From: an uncultured Schlesneria sp.
GTDB taxonomy: Bacteria; Planctomycetota; Planctomycetia; Planctomycetales; Planctomycetaceae
DNA length: 35,583 bases
Direction of reading: 5' to 3'
Assembly (NCBI GenBank): GCA_903899985.1
Contig: CAIULL010000033.1
Span: 1 to 35,583, forward strand
Both the position numbers and the translations under genes were made by a program. Positions 1 through 8,370 of the stretch are shown one piece after another. The notes under the pieces are model-generated. The model had not been told where the DNA came from and ran no database searches. It worked only from the letters and a program-made list of their open reading frames with translations. Position 1 is the stretch's first letter, and each line of letters opens with the position of its first letter.

Positions 1-42
1 GATCTCGGGAATGTGCTTCCTTCATTCCGTTCTGATTATTCG

Positions 43-90
43 CGAAGCGGAGCTTCGGAAAGCATTGTTCCCAAGCAGGAGCTTGGGAAC
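43..90. repeat. Two adjacent short inverted repeats
   Basis: Two perfect palindromic hairpins lie side by side. CGAAGC at 43-48 pairs with GCTTCG at 52-57 around GGA. GTTCCCAAGC at 67-76 pairs with GCTTGGGAAC at 81-90 around AGGA. No gene is visible between the window start and the end of the RidA gene at 183. The pair looks like a dispersed palindromic intergenic element rather than a classical terminator, since no T tract follows. Whether it is repeated elsewhere in the genome cannot be judged here. Confidence 0.6.
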
Positions 91-182
91 AAGAACTGAG
101 GCCTGCAAAAACGCTATGAAACAGGGAACTCTGCCAACTTTGCCAACTTTTCTTCGACGGGCTCAGGTGGACCTTTATCGTT

Positions 183-620
183 TTATTTGATCTCAAAGAT
201 CGCTTCGACTTCCACTGCGGCGTTCGTAGGGAGTTGTGCGAAACCCAATGCACTTCTTGCGTGATAACCGTCGGTTGTTTTGCCGAAGATTTCGTGTAAC
301 AAGTCCGAGGTTCCGTTAATCACCAGATGTTGTTCGTGGAACTCCAGCGTTGAATTGACGCAACCGAGAACTTTGATCACGCGTAATCCGTTGAGAGTCC
401 CGTGAGCGTTATAGACGGACCTCAGAATCTTGACGGCGCAATCTCGCGCGGCTTGATATCCTTGTTCAACAGTGACGCCGTTTCCAAGTTTGCCCTTCAA
501 ATCGCTGACATGCCCCGAGGTCATCAGCAAATTGCCAGTCCGAACGCAAAGGTTTAAATAACCTGGTTCCGATTTCGGAAACGTCAGCCCGAGTTTTTCA
601 GCGATTTCTTGAGGTGTCAT
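183..620 (-). CDS. RidA/YjgF-family protein
   Basis: A 145-residue protein of the RidA (YjgF/YER057c/UK114) family. Members are small trimeric enzymes, the archetype being an enamine/imine deaminase that removes reactive 2-aminoacrylate. The length and the opening (MTPQEIAEKLGLTFP, then VRTGNLLMTSGH) fit the slightly longer YjgF-like subgroup. The C-terminal block HARSALGFAQLP followed by VEVEAIFEI is the usual family signature with its conserved arginine. The start at 620 is chosen because family homology begins there; the open frame continues upstream into DNA that codes for the SMP-30 protein on the same strand. The gene lies 58 bp downstream of that SMP-30 gene and may be co-transcribed with it. 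Substrate is unknown, and members of this subgroup need not have the RidA deaminase activity. Confidence 0.88.
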   Translation of the reverse strand: MTPQEIAEKLGLTFPKSEPGYLNLCVRTGNLLMTSGHVSDLKGKLGNGVTVEQGYQAARDCAVKILRSVYNAHGTLNGLRVIKVLGCVNSTLEFHEQHLVINGTSDLLHEIFGKTTDGYHARSALGFAQLPTNAAVEVEAIFEIK

Positions 621-678
621 TTTTCTGGAGTTTTTCTGTTTAAGGTTTGGATACAAAAACACGCAACACGTGCGTCGA

Positions 679-1563
679 TCATTTGGCCGTCGACCAGCGT
701 TTCCAGGCGAGTCCCGGTTTATCAACTCGAAACTGAACAAGACGGGTCTGTTCAACTTCGGTGACATAGACGGTTCGACCATCCGGGCCTCCAAAGCAAA
801 GATTACTGGGCTGCTTTCCCAGGACGTCGATCTCTCGCAGTTCGTTTCCTTCGGGGGACAGCACCACCACAGTCCCTTTTCCATAACGAGTGATGTAGAG
901 ATTGCCATCGACATCGCATCGCATGCCGTCAAATCCGTGATCGGGAAACTGCTTCAGCAATCGCTTTTCGCCGAGCGATCCATCGGGCTGGATTGGGAAT
1001 GACCAGACATAACGCTGAGCGGATTCGTTGACGTACAGCGATTTACCATCAGGGCTGACTTCAATTCCGTTTGTTGTTCCCATTTTATCGGCGATCAATT
1101 GCACCTTACCGGTCACATCGATCTTCCAGAGTTTTCCTGTCGAGTTGCCCCAGTTCGGGTCGCTGGCATACAGGGTACCATCCGGGGCGATCGCGAGATC
1201 ATTCGGTTGATTCATCTCGTCGTGATGGGCAAAGACTTCGATATTGCGGGACTTCATATCAATCCGAAGAACGTTATGGCCGACATAATCAGCCACGTAC
1301 ATTCGGCCGAGCGGGTCGAAAACGATCCCGTTTCCGGTGCTTTCTCCCGGCAGAGTGACAAAGATTTCCGCTTTGCCATCCGGCGAAACTTTGCCGATCG
1401 TCTGCTGTTTTTCAAAATTGACTGCGTAAATATTTCCTGCTCGATCGCACTGCGGTCCTTCAATCCCTGGCGTGAATTGTTTGGGCTGAGTCAGTGGCGT
1501 GGCAATGAACAATTTTTCGTTCGGTTGACTGAAGAGCATCATCGCCAGCGCAAGAATTTCCAT
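679..1563 (-). CDS. SMP-30/gluconolactonase/LRE-like protein
   Basis: A 294-residue six-bladed beta-propeller of the SMP-30/gluconolactonase family, whose members hydrolyse sugar lactones using a divalent metal. Visible features are the blade-1 motif GIEGPQCD with the metal-ligand glutamate at about residue 35, then PNDLAIAPDG, TNGIEVSPDG and FDGMRCDVDGNLY, which carry the expected Asn and Asp ligands. The start at 1563 is set by GAAGGA at 1573-1578 on the minus strand, 9 bases upstream; the open frame reaches 1683 but that extra N-terminus looks unrelated. The N-terminus MEILALAMMLF is a short hydrophobic stretch that could be a weak signal peptide, so location is uncertain. RidA follows 58 bp downstream. 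Substrate is not predictable from the sequence. Confidence 0.88.
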   Translation of the reverse strand: MEILALAMMLFSQPNEKLFIATPLTQPKQFTPGIEGPQCDRAGNIYAVNFEKQQTIGKVSPDGKAEIFVTLPGESTGNGIVFDPLGRMYVADYVGHNVLRIDMKSRNIEVFAHHDEMNQPNDLAIAPDGTLYASDPNWGNSTGKLWKIDVTGKVQLIADKMGTTNGIEVSPDGKSLYVNESAQRYVWSFPIQPDGSLGEKRLLKQFPDHGFDGMRCDVDGNLYITRYGKGTVVVLSPEGNELREIDVLGKQPSNLCFGGPDGRTVYVTEVEQTRLVQFRVDKPGLAWKRWSTAK

Positions 1564-1572
1564 GTTCAGCAA

Positions 1573-1578
1573 TCCTTC
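1573..1578 (-). promoter_or_regulatory. Shine-Dalgarno that fixes the SMP-30 start
   Basis: GAAGGA on the minus strand, 9 bases before the ATG at 1563. It decides between this ATG and an in-frame start 120 bases further upstream that lacks family similarity. Confidence 0.6.
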
Positions 1579-1735
1579 AGAGCAAATCGATTTTGAATGA
1601 CGGCTGATATCCTGCCGTGACAATGCGACGGTCGTCAACCGGGCGAGCGTCGAGTACATTAAAGTTTGTTCTCTTTGAGACAAAATAAGAACTGTCGTCG
1701 ATCTATTTTTCGAAACTCATGCTGACGGATTGCAG

Positions 1736-2056
1736 ATGGAACCGGACGACACGATTTGCTACTGCTTCCACATTTCCAAGCGGAAGATTCTGAACTTTAT
1801 TCGCGTGCATCGACCACGACGCGCCAGTCAGATCAGCGAATGTGGAGGTGCAGGAACAGGTTGCGGATGGTGTGTTTCCTACCTGAAGCGTTATTTTGCG
1901 GAATCACAGGGTGAAGTTGCCAGCGGGACTGAAGTGTTAAGTCCAGCCGATTATGCGAAACAGCGTGCCGCTTATATTCAAGCGGGGCATGGAAAACCCG
2001 CCGCAGGAGCAATCCCATTGCCGGCAGAGACACCGACAAACAAGTCAACGGAGTGA
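1736..2056 (+). CDS. BFD-like [2Fe-2S]-binding protein
   Basis: A 106-residue protein whose first half is a BFD-like (bacterioferritin-associated ferredoxin) [2Fe-2S] domain. Cys8 and Cys10 (CYC) and Cys43 and Cys46 (CGWC) reproduce the C-x-C ... C-x2-C ligand set at nearly the spacing of E. coli Bfd. The remaining 50 residues are low-complexity, rich in Ala, Pro and Gly, and probably disordered. The ATG at 1736 is preferred; a TTG two codons upstream is an alternative. The gene is divergent from the SMP-30 gene (172 bp between starts) and convergent with the phosphodiesterase. Bfd releases iron from bacterioferritin, but no bacterioferritin gene is present here, so the redox partner is unknown. 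Confidence 0.85.
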   Translation: MEPDDTICYCFHISKRKILNFIRVHRPRRASQISECGGAGTGCGWCVSYLKRYFAESQGEVASGTEVLSPADYAKQRAAYIQAGHGKPAAGAIPLPAETPTNKSTE

Positions 2057-2216
2057 AAATCTTTTGTGGAATGCCGAAGCGTAATGACACTCGTATCGGC
2101 AAAGAATCCTGACATGAATGATCTTGGCAACCCGATGGGAGGCCGAGGTTCTCGCCAAGTCGATGCGTGTACCTGTTTAACGGTACTGCAGGAGCCTCGC
2201 CCCGCCGCTGAAGAAC

Positions 2217-2735
2217 TCAATTTGTTATCACAACTTCTTCAGAGGATTTTGAAATCAGCACAATCCGGGCTGTCAGGTTGCTTGTATCAAGAATCGCCAC
2301 TGACGGACGCCCATGTGACCAGCCGCTGGTTTCTCCCGGGTTAATGAACAAGCGGCCTTTTTCATCATGTGTGATGCTCGGTTTATGTGTATGAGCATAG
2401 ATGGCGACGTCGAATTCTCCCTCTAAATCTCGCAGAGTTCGGTCCATGTGAGTCACAAGAATCTTTCGGCCGTCGGGGGTTTTAAAGCCAAAAGGAGGCT
2501 CGCCGATCGTGCCGATGATTTTCATTCCTGCCGTAACACCTGGTTTGTTCCCTTCGTTATCGCCGAAGCAGGCTATGACTTTGCACTTCAATCCTCTGAG
2601 CGGCGGGACGGCAAACGACGAAACGAGGTCACCTGCAAAAACGACGAGTTCGCATCCAGCATCATTGAACACGTCAACCGCTCGACGAATATGATCCAGA
2701 TGATCATGACTATCTGCAAAAACACCGATCAGCAT
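2217..2735 (-). CDS. YfcE/MJ0936-type metallophosphoesterase
   Basis: A 172-residue calcineurin-like phosphoesterase of the compact YfcE/MJ0936 class, which cleaves phosphodiesters with a dinuclear metal centre. The ligand set is complete: D8-x-H10 (FADSHDH), D36 (AGD), N60 (GDN), H96 (THM), H115 and H117 (YAHTH). Length is typical for the class. The start at 2735 is supported by an AGGA Shine-Dalgarno at 2742-2745 and by homology starting at MLIGVFADSH; the open frame runs 14 codons further upstream. It is a single minus-strand gene between the convergent BFD gene and the divergent transketolase gene. The natural substrate cannot be assigned. Confidence 0.92.
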   Translation of the reverse strand: MLIGVFADSHDHLDHIRRAVDVFNDAGCELVVFAGDLVSSFAVPPLRGLKCKVIACFGDNEGNKPGVTAGMKIIGTIGEPPFGFKTPDGRKILVTHMDRTLRDLEGEFDVAIYAHTHKPSITHDEKGRLFINPGETSGWSHGRPSVAILDTSNLTARIVLISKSSEEVVITN

Positions 2736-2993
2736 CGTAAATCCTGTTGTTTGACTGGTAGATTTTTGCTGACACAATTTATTCCATGAATTTTACGGGG
2801 TAGTGGGTCACATCAAACCGTCAGTGACCTCAATCTACGGAATTTCTTGAAGTTGGTAGCGACTTTCAGACCCTCCATTTCGCGCATTCTGGACGGTACT
2901 GACATCTTCCGGGTCAAAGTGACTTTGAAGGACGCTGTTTCGTCGATAAAGTACGCATGCATTTTGACGAACGAAATGGCAAAGGGAAATCAC

Positions 2994-5048
2994 ATGTCTG
3001 ATAATCAAATAGTTCAATTGTCGATCAATACAATCCGTACGCTTTCCATGGATGCCGTCCAGCAGGCGAATTCCGGACATCCGGGCACACCGATGGCATT
3101 GGCGCCGCTGGTTTACACGCTTTGGAATCGAACCATGCGATTCGATCCCAAAGATCCGAATTGGCCTAATCGCGATCGATTCGTTCTTTCCAACGGTCAC
3201 GCATCGATGGTGCTCTGGTCGATTCTGCATCTCAGCGGGACGCAGCAGGTGAATGCCGAATCCAAATCGGACGGCCCAGCGATTTCTCTCGACGACATCA
3301 AGCGTTTTCGGCAGCTGGGAAGTAAAGCGGCCGGACATCCCGAATATCACATGGTTTCCGGCGTCGAAGCAACGACAGGTCCGCTTGGACAGGGTGTTGC
3401 AAACAGCGTGGGGATGGCGATTGCTCAAAAATGGCTGGCAACGCACTATAACCAGCCTGGTTTTGATATTTTCGACTACAACGTCTACGCGGTCTGCGGA
3501 GACGGCTGTCTGATGGAAGGGGTCGCTTCGGAAGCAGCGTCTCTCGCGGGACACCTGGGTCTGGATAATCTCTGCTGGATCTTTGACAACAACCATATCA
3601 CGATTGAAGGAAGTACAGACCTCGCGTTTACCGAGGACGTGGCGACTCGATTTGTGAGTTACGGATGGAATGTGTTAAGGGTTGTGGACGCCAACGACAT
3701 TGAGCGAATTGAGCAGGCCATTGCGGTATTCCACAAGACCAAGAGTCGCCCCACTTTGATCATCCTGGACAGCCATATTGGCTATGGATCGCCCCACCGT
3801 CAGGATACTTGTGAAGCTCACGGCGAACCACTTGGCGAAGCGGAAGTTCGTCTCACGAAACAATTTTATGGCTGGCCCGAAGACGCGAAATTCCTCGTGC
3901 CGGAAGGGGTCCGCGAGCATTTCGACGCCGGTATCGGAGCTCGTGGCGCTGCGGCCCATAAGAGCTGGACGGAACTGTTTGCGGCCTATCGTGCCAAATT
4001 CCCCGAACTGGCTGCTCAGATTGATCAAATGCAGAATCGCGAACTTCCCGCCGGATGGGATCGGGATCTTCCTGTTTTTCCCGCCGACGCAAAAGGTGTT
4101 GCGGGACGCGAGGCTTCAGGGAAAGTTTTGAATGTGCTGGCACAAAACGTCCCTTGGCTGATTGGGGGATCTGCCGACTTGGGATCGTCGAACAAGACGC
4201 AGCTCAAATTCGCTTCGGCCGGCAGCTATCAGGCAGGAACCCCTGGCGGACGGAATTTCCACTTTGGAATTCGCGAGCACGCGATGGGTTCTATTATGAA
4301 CGGCCTGTCGCTTTCGAGGCTCCGGCCCTATGGCGGCACCTTCTTTGTTTTTAGCGATTACGCTCGACCTGCAATTCGTCTTTCGGCGTTGATGGAGATT
4401 CCGACGATTTTTGTCTTTACGCACGATGCGTTGGGAGATGGTGAAGACGGCCCGACGCATCAGCCGATCGAGCACCTGATTTCGTTACGCGCAATGCCCG
4501 GCTTAGTTCTGCTGCGACCGGGAGATGCAAATGAAGTCGTGGAAGCGTACCGGTATATCATGCCGTTGAAGCATCATCCCGTCGCCCTGGTTTTGTCCCG
4601 TCAAGTATTGCCAACGCTCGATCGTAGCAAGTATGCGTCCGCAGCCGGGGTTTCCAAGGGTGCGTATGTTCTCGCCGACGCGGCTAACGGGAAACCAGAA
4701 GTTATTTTGATCGGAACCGGCGGTGAACTCAGCCTGGTTGTCGAAGCGCATGAAAAACTCACCGCGAAAGGGATTCGCTCCCGAGTCGTGTCGATGCCGT
4801 CATGGGATATCTTCAGCAAACAAACGCTTGAATACCGAAACAGCGTCTTGCCACCTGAAGTGACCGCTCGTGTCGCTGTTGAACAAGGGGCAACATTTGG
4901 CTGGGAACGGTACGTTGGCGAGTCAGGACGGGTCATTGGAATGACGACCTTCGGTGCTTCAGCGCCGTACAAAGACCTTCAGAAGCACTTCGGTTTCGAT
5001 GTCGAACACGTGGTTGCTGCGGCGACAGAGCAACTCGGTTCGAAGTAA
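2994..5048 (+). CDS. tkt: Transketolase
   Basis: A 684-residue thiamine-diphosphate enzyme of the non-oxidative pentose phosphate pathway, transferring two-carbon ketol units between sugar phosphates. The N-terminal PP domain holds the ANSGHPGTPM motif with His29 and the GDGCLMEG cofactor motif (G169-D170-G171) followed by DNNHITIEG. The substrate loop SHIGYGSPHRQDT is present. The Pyr domain has GIREHAMG (residues 425-432) with catalytic Glu428, then LGDGEDGPTHQPIEHL. A C-terminal transketolase domain closes the protein. The ATG at 2994 is chosen because AAAGGG lies 8 bases upstream and homology starts there; an in-frame ATG at 2976 and 49 open codons upstream lack homology. All expected motifs are intact. 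No other pentose-phosphate gene is adjacent. Confidence 0.96.
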   Translation: MSDNQIVQLSINTIRTLSMDAVQQANSGHPGTPMALAPLVYTLWNRTMRFDPKDPNWPNRDRFVLSNGHASMVLWSILHLSGTQQVNAESKSDGPAISLDDIKRFRQLGSKAAGHPEYHMVSGVEATTGPLGQGVANSVGMAIAQKWLATHYNQPGFDIFDYNVYAVCGDGCLMEGVASEAASLAGHLGLDNLCWIFDNNHITIEGSTDLAFTEDVATRFVSYGWNVLRVVDANDIERIEQAIAVFHKTKSRPTLIILDSHIGYGSPHRQDTCEAHGEPLGEAEVRLTKQFYGWPEDAKFLVPEGVREHFDAGIGARGAAAHKSWTELFAAYRAKFPELAAQIDQMQNRELPAGWDRDLPVFPADAKGVAGREASGKVLNVLAQNVPWLIGGSADLGSSNKTQLKFASAGSYQAGTPGGRNFHFGIREHAMGSIMNGLSLSRLRPYGGTFFVFSDYARPAIRLSALMEIPTIFVFTHDALGDGEDGPTHQPIEHLISLRAMPGLVLLRPGDANEVVEAYRYIMPLKHHPVALVLSRQVLPTLDRSKYASAAGVSKGAYVLADAANGKPEVILIGTGGELSLVVEAHEKLTAKGIRSRVVSMPSWDIFSKQTLEYRNSVLPPEVTARVAVEQGATFGWERYVGESGRVIGMTTFGASAPYKDLQKHFGFDVEHVVAAATEQLGSK

Positions 5049-5086
5049 CGATTGTTGGCGAATCGATGAATTTCGTGTCTCGCTAT

Positions 5087-5127
5087 GCGGCGGTTCCGTT
5101 GTATAATTCACACGACGGTTCCGCCGT
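5087..5127. repeat. Imperfect inverted repeat between tkt and the GNAT gene
   Basis: Arms 5087-5102 (GCGGCGGTTCCGTTGT) and 5112-5127 (ACGACGGTTCCGCCGT) flank a 9-base loop. As RNA, 14 of 16 positions pair (two G-U), interrupted only by a double T-T mismatch. It starts 38 bases after the transketolase stop. It could end tkt transcription, although no T tract follows, or be a binding site for a regulator: a TATAAT-like hexamer at 5102-5107 lies in the loop. Confidence 0.6.
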
Positions 5128-5193
5128 ATCATTGACGAAGCTTTGGTGTCCGAATGGTATCGGGTTACTTTTGCAAACGAAGGTAATTTAGTC

Positions 5194-6162
5194 GTGGTGG
5201 CCTACCGCCAGTTTCGAAACTCCGATCCGCCGCACGTCGTGCGTCTTTGGAACGAATCTGGATTGGGTCGTGGGGCAGCACAAGGAATCAGTTGCGACAT
5301 CTTTGATGGTCTTGTGATTTCCCAGACGTACTTTGATCCAGCGGGAATGATCCTTGCGACTTCAGATGACAAACGGGTCATCGGGTTTGTCCATGCAGGA
5401 TTTACAGCAGATGAATCAAAGTCAAAGTTATCAAAAAAGACGGGTATCATTTGTGCTGTCATTGTAGACCCGCAGTATCGTCGACAGGGAATCGGTCGTG
5501 AATTGATTCGCCGTGCTGAGGAGTATCTGCGCAATTCAGGGGCAGAAACAATTTTTGCAGGGTGTGCGGCCCCACGTGACCCGTTTTATTTTGGTTTATA
5601 TGGCGGTTCTGAACCGGGTGGTTTTCTGGAATCGGACCCTGCAGCAGCCCCGTTCTTTATTTCACTTGGGTACGCCACAGCCGAACGACACCTTGTATTT
5701 CAAAGGACTCTCGGCCCTGGTGGGCCTGAAATCATGTGTGTTCGACTACTGAACGCAAAACGGCAATCCAAGTTGGCGGCCGCCACCGCCTACGAACCCA
5801 AAGATTGGTGGTGGTCGACCCGACAGGGGCGTCTTGATTCCATGCAGCTTGGCTTAGTGCCAAAAGCAGGCGGAAATTTAATCGCCAGGGTCTGCGTTGT
5901 CGGCCTGGACGTGTACTCAAGCAGCTGGAAAACGCGCGCGATCGGAATTACCGGGTTACAAGTTGTCGAGCAGCAGCGTCGAAAGGGGTATGGGCAATTA
6001 CTGCTGGACGAAGTCTGTCGACGTGTACGGGATCAGATGATTCAACTGGCTGAAGCACATGTCTTGGAAACGGACGTGGCCGGAATTGCCGTTCTGAAGT
6101 CCGCCGGGTTTCATCAGGTCGATGCAGGAACGGTCTTTCGCAAACCAGAACCGTTGGTCTGA
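5194..6162 (+). CDS. Tandem GNAT N-acetyltransferase (two GNAT domains)
   Basis: A protein of about 322 residues with two GCN5-related N-acetyltransferase domains, which transfer acetyl groups from acetyl-CoA to amines. Each copy has the acetyl-CoA-binding motif A: VDPQYRRQGIG at about residues 91-101 and VVEQQRRKGYG at about 257-267. The two copies are divergent, suggesting an old duplication in which one may be non-catalytic. The start is uncertain. GTG at 5194 is preferred because GAAGG lies 10 bases upstream and the next residues (AYRQFRNSDPP) look like a domain start; TTG at 5143 would add 17 residues. It reads in the same direction as tkt, 145 bp away, and ends 12 bp before the convergent DUF1501 gene. 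Substrate unknown. Confidence 0.85.
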   Translation: MVAYRQFRNSDPPHVVRLWNESGLGRGAAQGISCDIFDGLVISQTYFDPAGMILATSDDKRVIGFVHAGFTADESKSKLSKKTGIICAVIVDPQYRRQGIGRELIRRAEEYLRNSGAETIFAGCAAPRDPFYFGLYGGSEPGGFLESDPAAAPFFISLGYATAERHLVFQRTLGPGGPEIMCVRLLNAKRQSKLAAATAYEPKDWWWSTRQGRLDSMQLGLVPKAGGNLIARVCVVGLDVYSSSWKTRAIGITGLQVVEQQRRKGYGQLLLDEVCRRVRDQMIQLAEAHVLETDVAGIAVLKSAGFHQVDAGTVFRKPEPLV

Positions 6163-6174
6163 AGAATCGTTTGT

Positions 6175-7413
6175 TCAAACAAATCCAATTGGGTCAAATT
6201 GTTGACCCAGCACGGATTCGCCTGGAATCTGCAACCAGTTCAGCAGCGAAGCATAAACGGAACGAAAATCAGAGGTATGTTTCAGGTCTCCGTCATCAAG
6301 ATCCGTCAAACTGGGATGACTTCCATACAATCCCCCTTTGTTGGGAGCCAATGCAAACAGCATTGAGGCGGCACCGTGATCGGTTCCCAGGCTGCCATTT
6401 TCAGCAACTCTTCGTCCGAATTCCGAAAACGTGGAAAGCAGTACTCTGTCAGCCAGGCCGTGTCCGGCCAGGTCTCGTTGGAACGCCAGAATTGCTCCTC
6501 CAAGTTCCGCCAACAACGCCGAATGGCCAACTTCTTGTTGTGCATGCGTATCAAAGCCGTCTAAAGAGACGAAATAAATTCTCGCCGGTAATTCCGCAGC
6601 GATCATCTGTGCAATCAACTTTAACCGAGTTGCTAAACCGGTGCTTGGGTAGTCAACGGTCGTCTTATAGTTGGAATTCAGCGATTTCAGACGATCCGCA
6701 CTCGTCAGGGCCGTGGCCGTCGTGCGGCGGAGAAAATCAAGCTCTCGATCATTCGGCGCTGTCGATTGAATGACTCGATGAAGTGTTTCTTTTTTTAATT
6801 TCAGTTGAGATTCAGGACCATGACCGGCGACGAGTTGAAAATCTTCGAGGCGACGCAACGTCGGAACGCTCACTCGGCCACCGACAAAGGCTAACGGAAG
6901 TTTATCAGTTCCCAGAGCGAGACCTTCAGCCCGTGCCGGTTGGCGATCGAACTGCCAGTCCAGTGCCCGTCCAAGCCAACCATCGCGAGGTGCGGGGTTT
7001 AAAGGTTGAGCAGACTGCCAGATATCCATTGACCGGAAATGTGAACGATCTGTTTGGGGGTAGCCGACACCTTGAACAATCGCGAGATTTCCCTCGTCAT
7101 AAAGTTCCTTCAAGCCGACTAATCGTGGATGCAGGCCGACGTAATCGTTAATTCGCAGGACCTGATTCTTCGGAATCCCGATCCCCGGACGTGCTTTATA
7201 ATAAGCGGGATCGCCATAAGGGATCAGCGAATTCAGCCCGTCATTTCCGCCAGCGAGTTGTAATAAGACGAGAACGCGCTGGTCGCGATTCGTCGCTGTT
7301 GCCGCCAAATCAGCTGCAGACGCCAGAAATTGGGGCGGAGTCGCTGACAGTGAAACCACTCCAGCGGCCCCAACTTGCTTGAGAAACTCGCGTCGATTCG
7401 AGGTCATCATCAT
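6175..7413 (-). CDS. DUF1501 family exported protein
   Basis: A 412-residue DUF1501 protein, a family abundant in planctomycetes and related to the alkaline-phosphatase/sulfatase fold. A twin-arginine leader is visible at the N-terminus (SNRREFLKQVGAAGVVSLSA), implying export as a folded protein. Core motifs are VLLQLAGGNDGLNSLIPYGD, YPQTDRSHFRSMDIW, YFVSLDGFDTHAQQ, TFSEFGRRVAENGS and TDHGAASMLF. An AGGAG lies 6 bases before the first of three consecutive ATGs, so the start at 7413 is well supported. Planctomycete DUF1501 genes often sit beside DUF1800 or DUF1549/DUF1553 cytochrome-like genes; here the neighbours are a convergent acetyltransferase and a small membrane protein. Function is not established. 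Confidence 0.9.
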   Translation of the reverse strand: MMMTSNRREFLKQVGAAGVVSLSATPPQFLASAADLAATATNRDQRVLVLLQLAGGNDGLNSLIPYGDPAYYKARPGIGIPKNQVLRINDYVGLHPRLVGLKELYDEGNLAIVQGVGYPQTDRSHFRSMDIWQSAQPLNPAPRDGWLGRALDWQFDRQPARAEGLALGTDKLPLAFVGGRVSVPTLRRLEDFQLVAGHGPESQLKLKKETLHRVIQSTAPNDRELDFLRRTTATALTSADRLKSLNSNYKTTVDYPSTGLATRLKLIAQMIAAELPARIYFVSLDGFDTHAQQEVGHSALLAELGGAILAFQRDLAGHGLADRVLLSTFSEFGRRVAENGSLGTDHGAASMLFALAPNKGGLYGSHPSLTDLDDGDLKHTSDFRSVYASLLNWLQIPGESVLGQQFDPIGFV

Positions 7414-7611
7414 GCCTGACTCCTGAGCGTTTTTATGCGGTTGGCTACAGATTGGTACCTGCTCACTCGACTCAAGGTTTCACAGGCATTGCTCAAATGT
7501 TGCCCCGAATCACCCGTTACGCAGCCGTTTTTTCCGCGAGAATTGAGTTACGGAAAAGAAAAGCTCCGTTCGTCGACATTTCTGGTCAATTCAGCGCCAC
7601 GATTATCGCGA

Positions 7612-8121
7612 TTAAGCAGGATCTTTCGCTGCAGGCGGCTCTGCCGGTTTTGCACCGTGAGGAACCTGATGCGGCGTATAATAGGCCACGGTGATGATAC
7701 AGATCCCCATGCCGATGATGCCAAGCCATAGTCGAGGATCTGCCTGAGTCTTTGTCGTCAGCACAGCGATTATCGCGCTGACGGTCACGGCGGTTCCAAA
7801 AACGATTGGCATGACAACCTGAGGCATCGCGGTTCCTCCGGTATACATGGCGAGCGTGAGCGTTAATGCTCCCCATGCGCCGAGAGTTCCTGCCGCGAAC
7901 CCCCAAATGGTCCCATTCCTCGTAAAGCTGAAGCTGTCTCCTTTGGCGGCCATCCCGATCAATCCACCGATAATTCCCCAGATCAAATAGGCAATCCCGA
8001 TCATGACGTACGGTTTGAATGGACTTTTTTCAAAGGCCCGGGCTTGACCGAGCACCGGTCCGTAACTCCCCCAGCATAATCCCGTTAACAAGGCAAATAT
8101 TACCGGCAAACTGTCTTTCAT
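7612..8121 (-). CDS. Small membrane protein, five predicted helices (half-DMT-like)
   Basis: A 169-residue hydrophobic protein with five predicted membrane helices at about residues 5-24, 37-59, 72-95, 100-122 and 129-147, ending in a Pro/Ala/Lys-rich cytoplasmic tail. The opening LLTGLCWGSYGPVLGQ resembles the first helix of EamA/drug-metabolite-transporter proteins, and the size equals half of a ten-helix member. The start at 8121 (MKDSLPVIF) is chosen because the open frame upstream is charged and unlike a membrane protein. It reads in the same direction as the DUF1501 gene 198 bp downstream. A transport role is inference; neither substrate nor family is certain. Confidence 0.65.
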   Translation of the reverse strand: MKDSLPVIFALLTGLCWGSYGPVLGQARAFEKSPFKPYVMIGIAYLIWGIIGGLIGMAAKGDSFSFTRNGTIWGFAAGTLGAWGALTLTLAMYTGGTAMPQVVMPIVFGTAVTVSAIIAVLTTKTQADPRLWLGIIGMGICIITVAYYTPHQVPHGAKPAEPPAAKDPA

Positions 8122-8370
8122 TTTGTGTATTCTCAAAGACTGTTGTGAAGTTTGACTGCAAACGCGACAGAATCGTAGCGGCAGATCATTCGTTCTGCAC
8201 GTCCGCAAGCGGCCAAAGTCAATTGCTCACGAATTCTGAAACTTCAAGTTTTCGGATGATGATAATGGTCAACACCATCTGCGAACATTGCGTTCAACTT
8301 CGTGTCGAGAATATCATAGTGCAGGCGCCAATCTGTTCATGACCATATTGCTTTTGGAAGAGCATCCAAC

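Noticed and set aside
670-1596. Plus-strand ORFs opposite the SMP-30 gene
   Set aside because: They lie antisense to a protein with clear family motifs, overlap each other in different frames and show no recognisable domain.
2066-2344. Plus-strand ORF after the BFD-like gene
   Set aside because: Its second half is antisense to the phosphodiesterase and its first half shows no family pattern or ribosome site.
2835-3596. Minus-strand ORF of about 250 codons opposite transketolase
   Set aside because: It is antisense to conserved transketolase sequence and its translation is rich in Arg, His and Cys without domain features.
7435-7731. Plus-strand ORFs in the gap between the DUF1501 and membrane-protein genes
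   Set aside because: Two overlapping frames, no Shine-Dalgarno, no domain pattern, and the 3' part overlaps the convincing minus-strand membrane protein.
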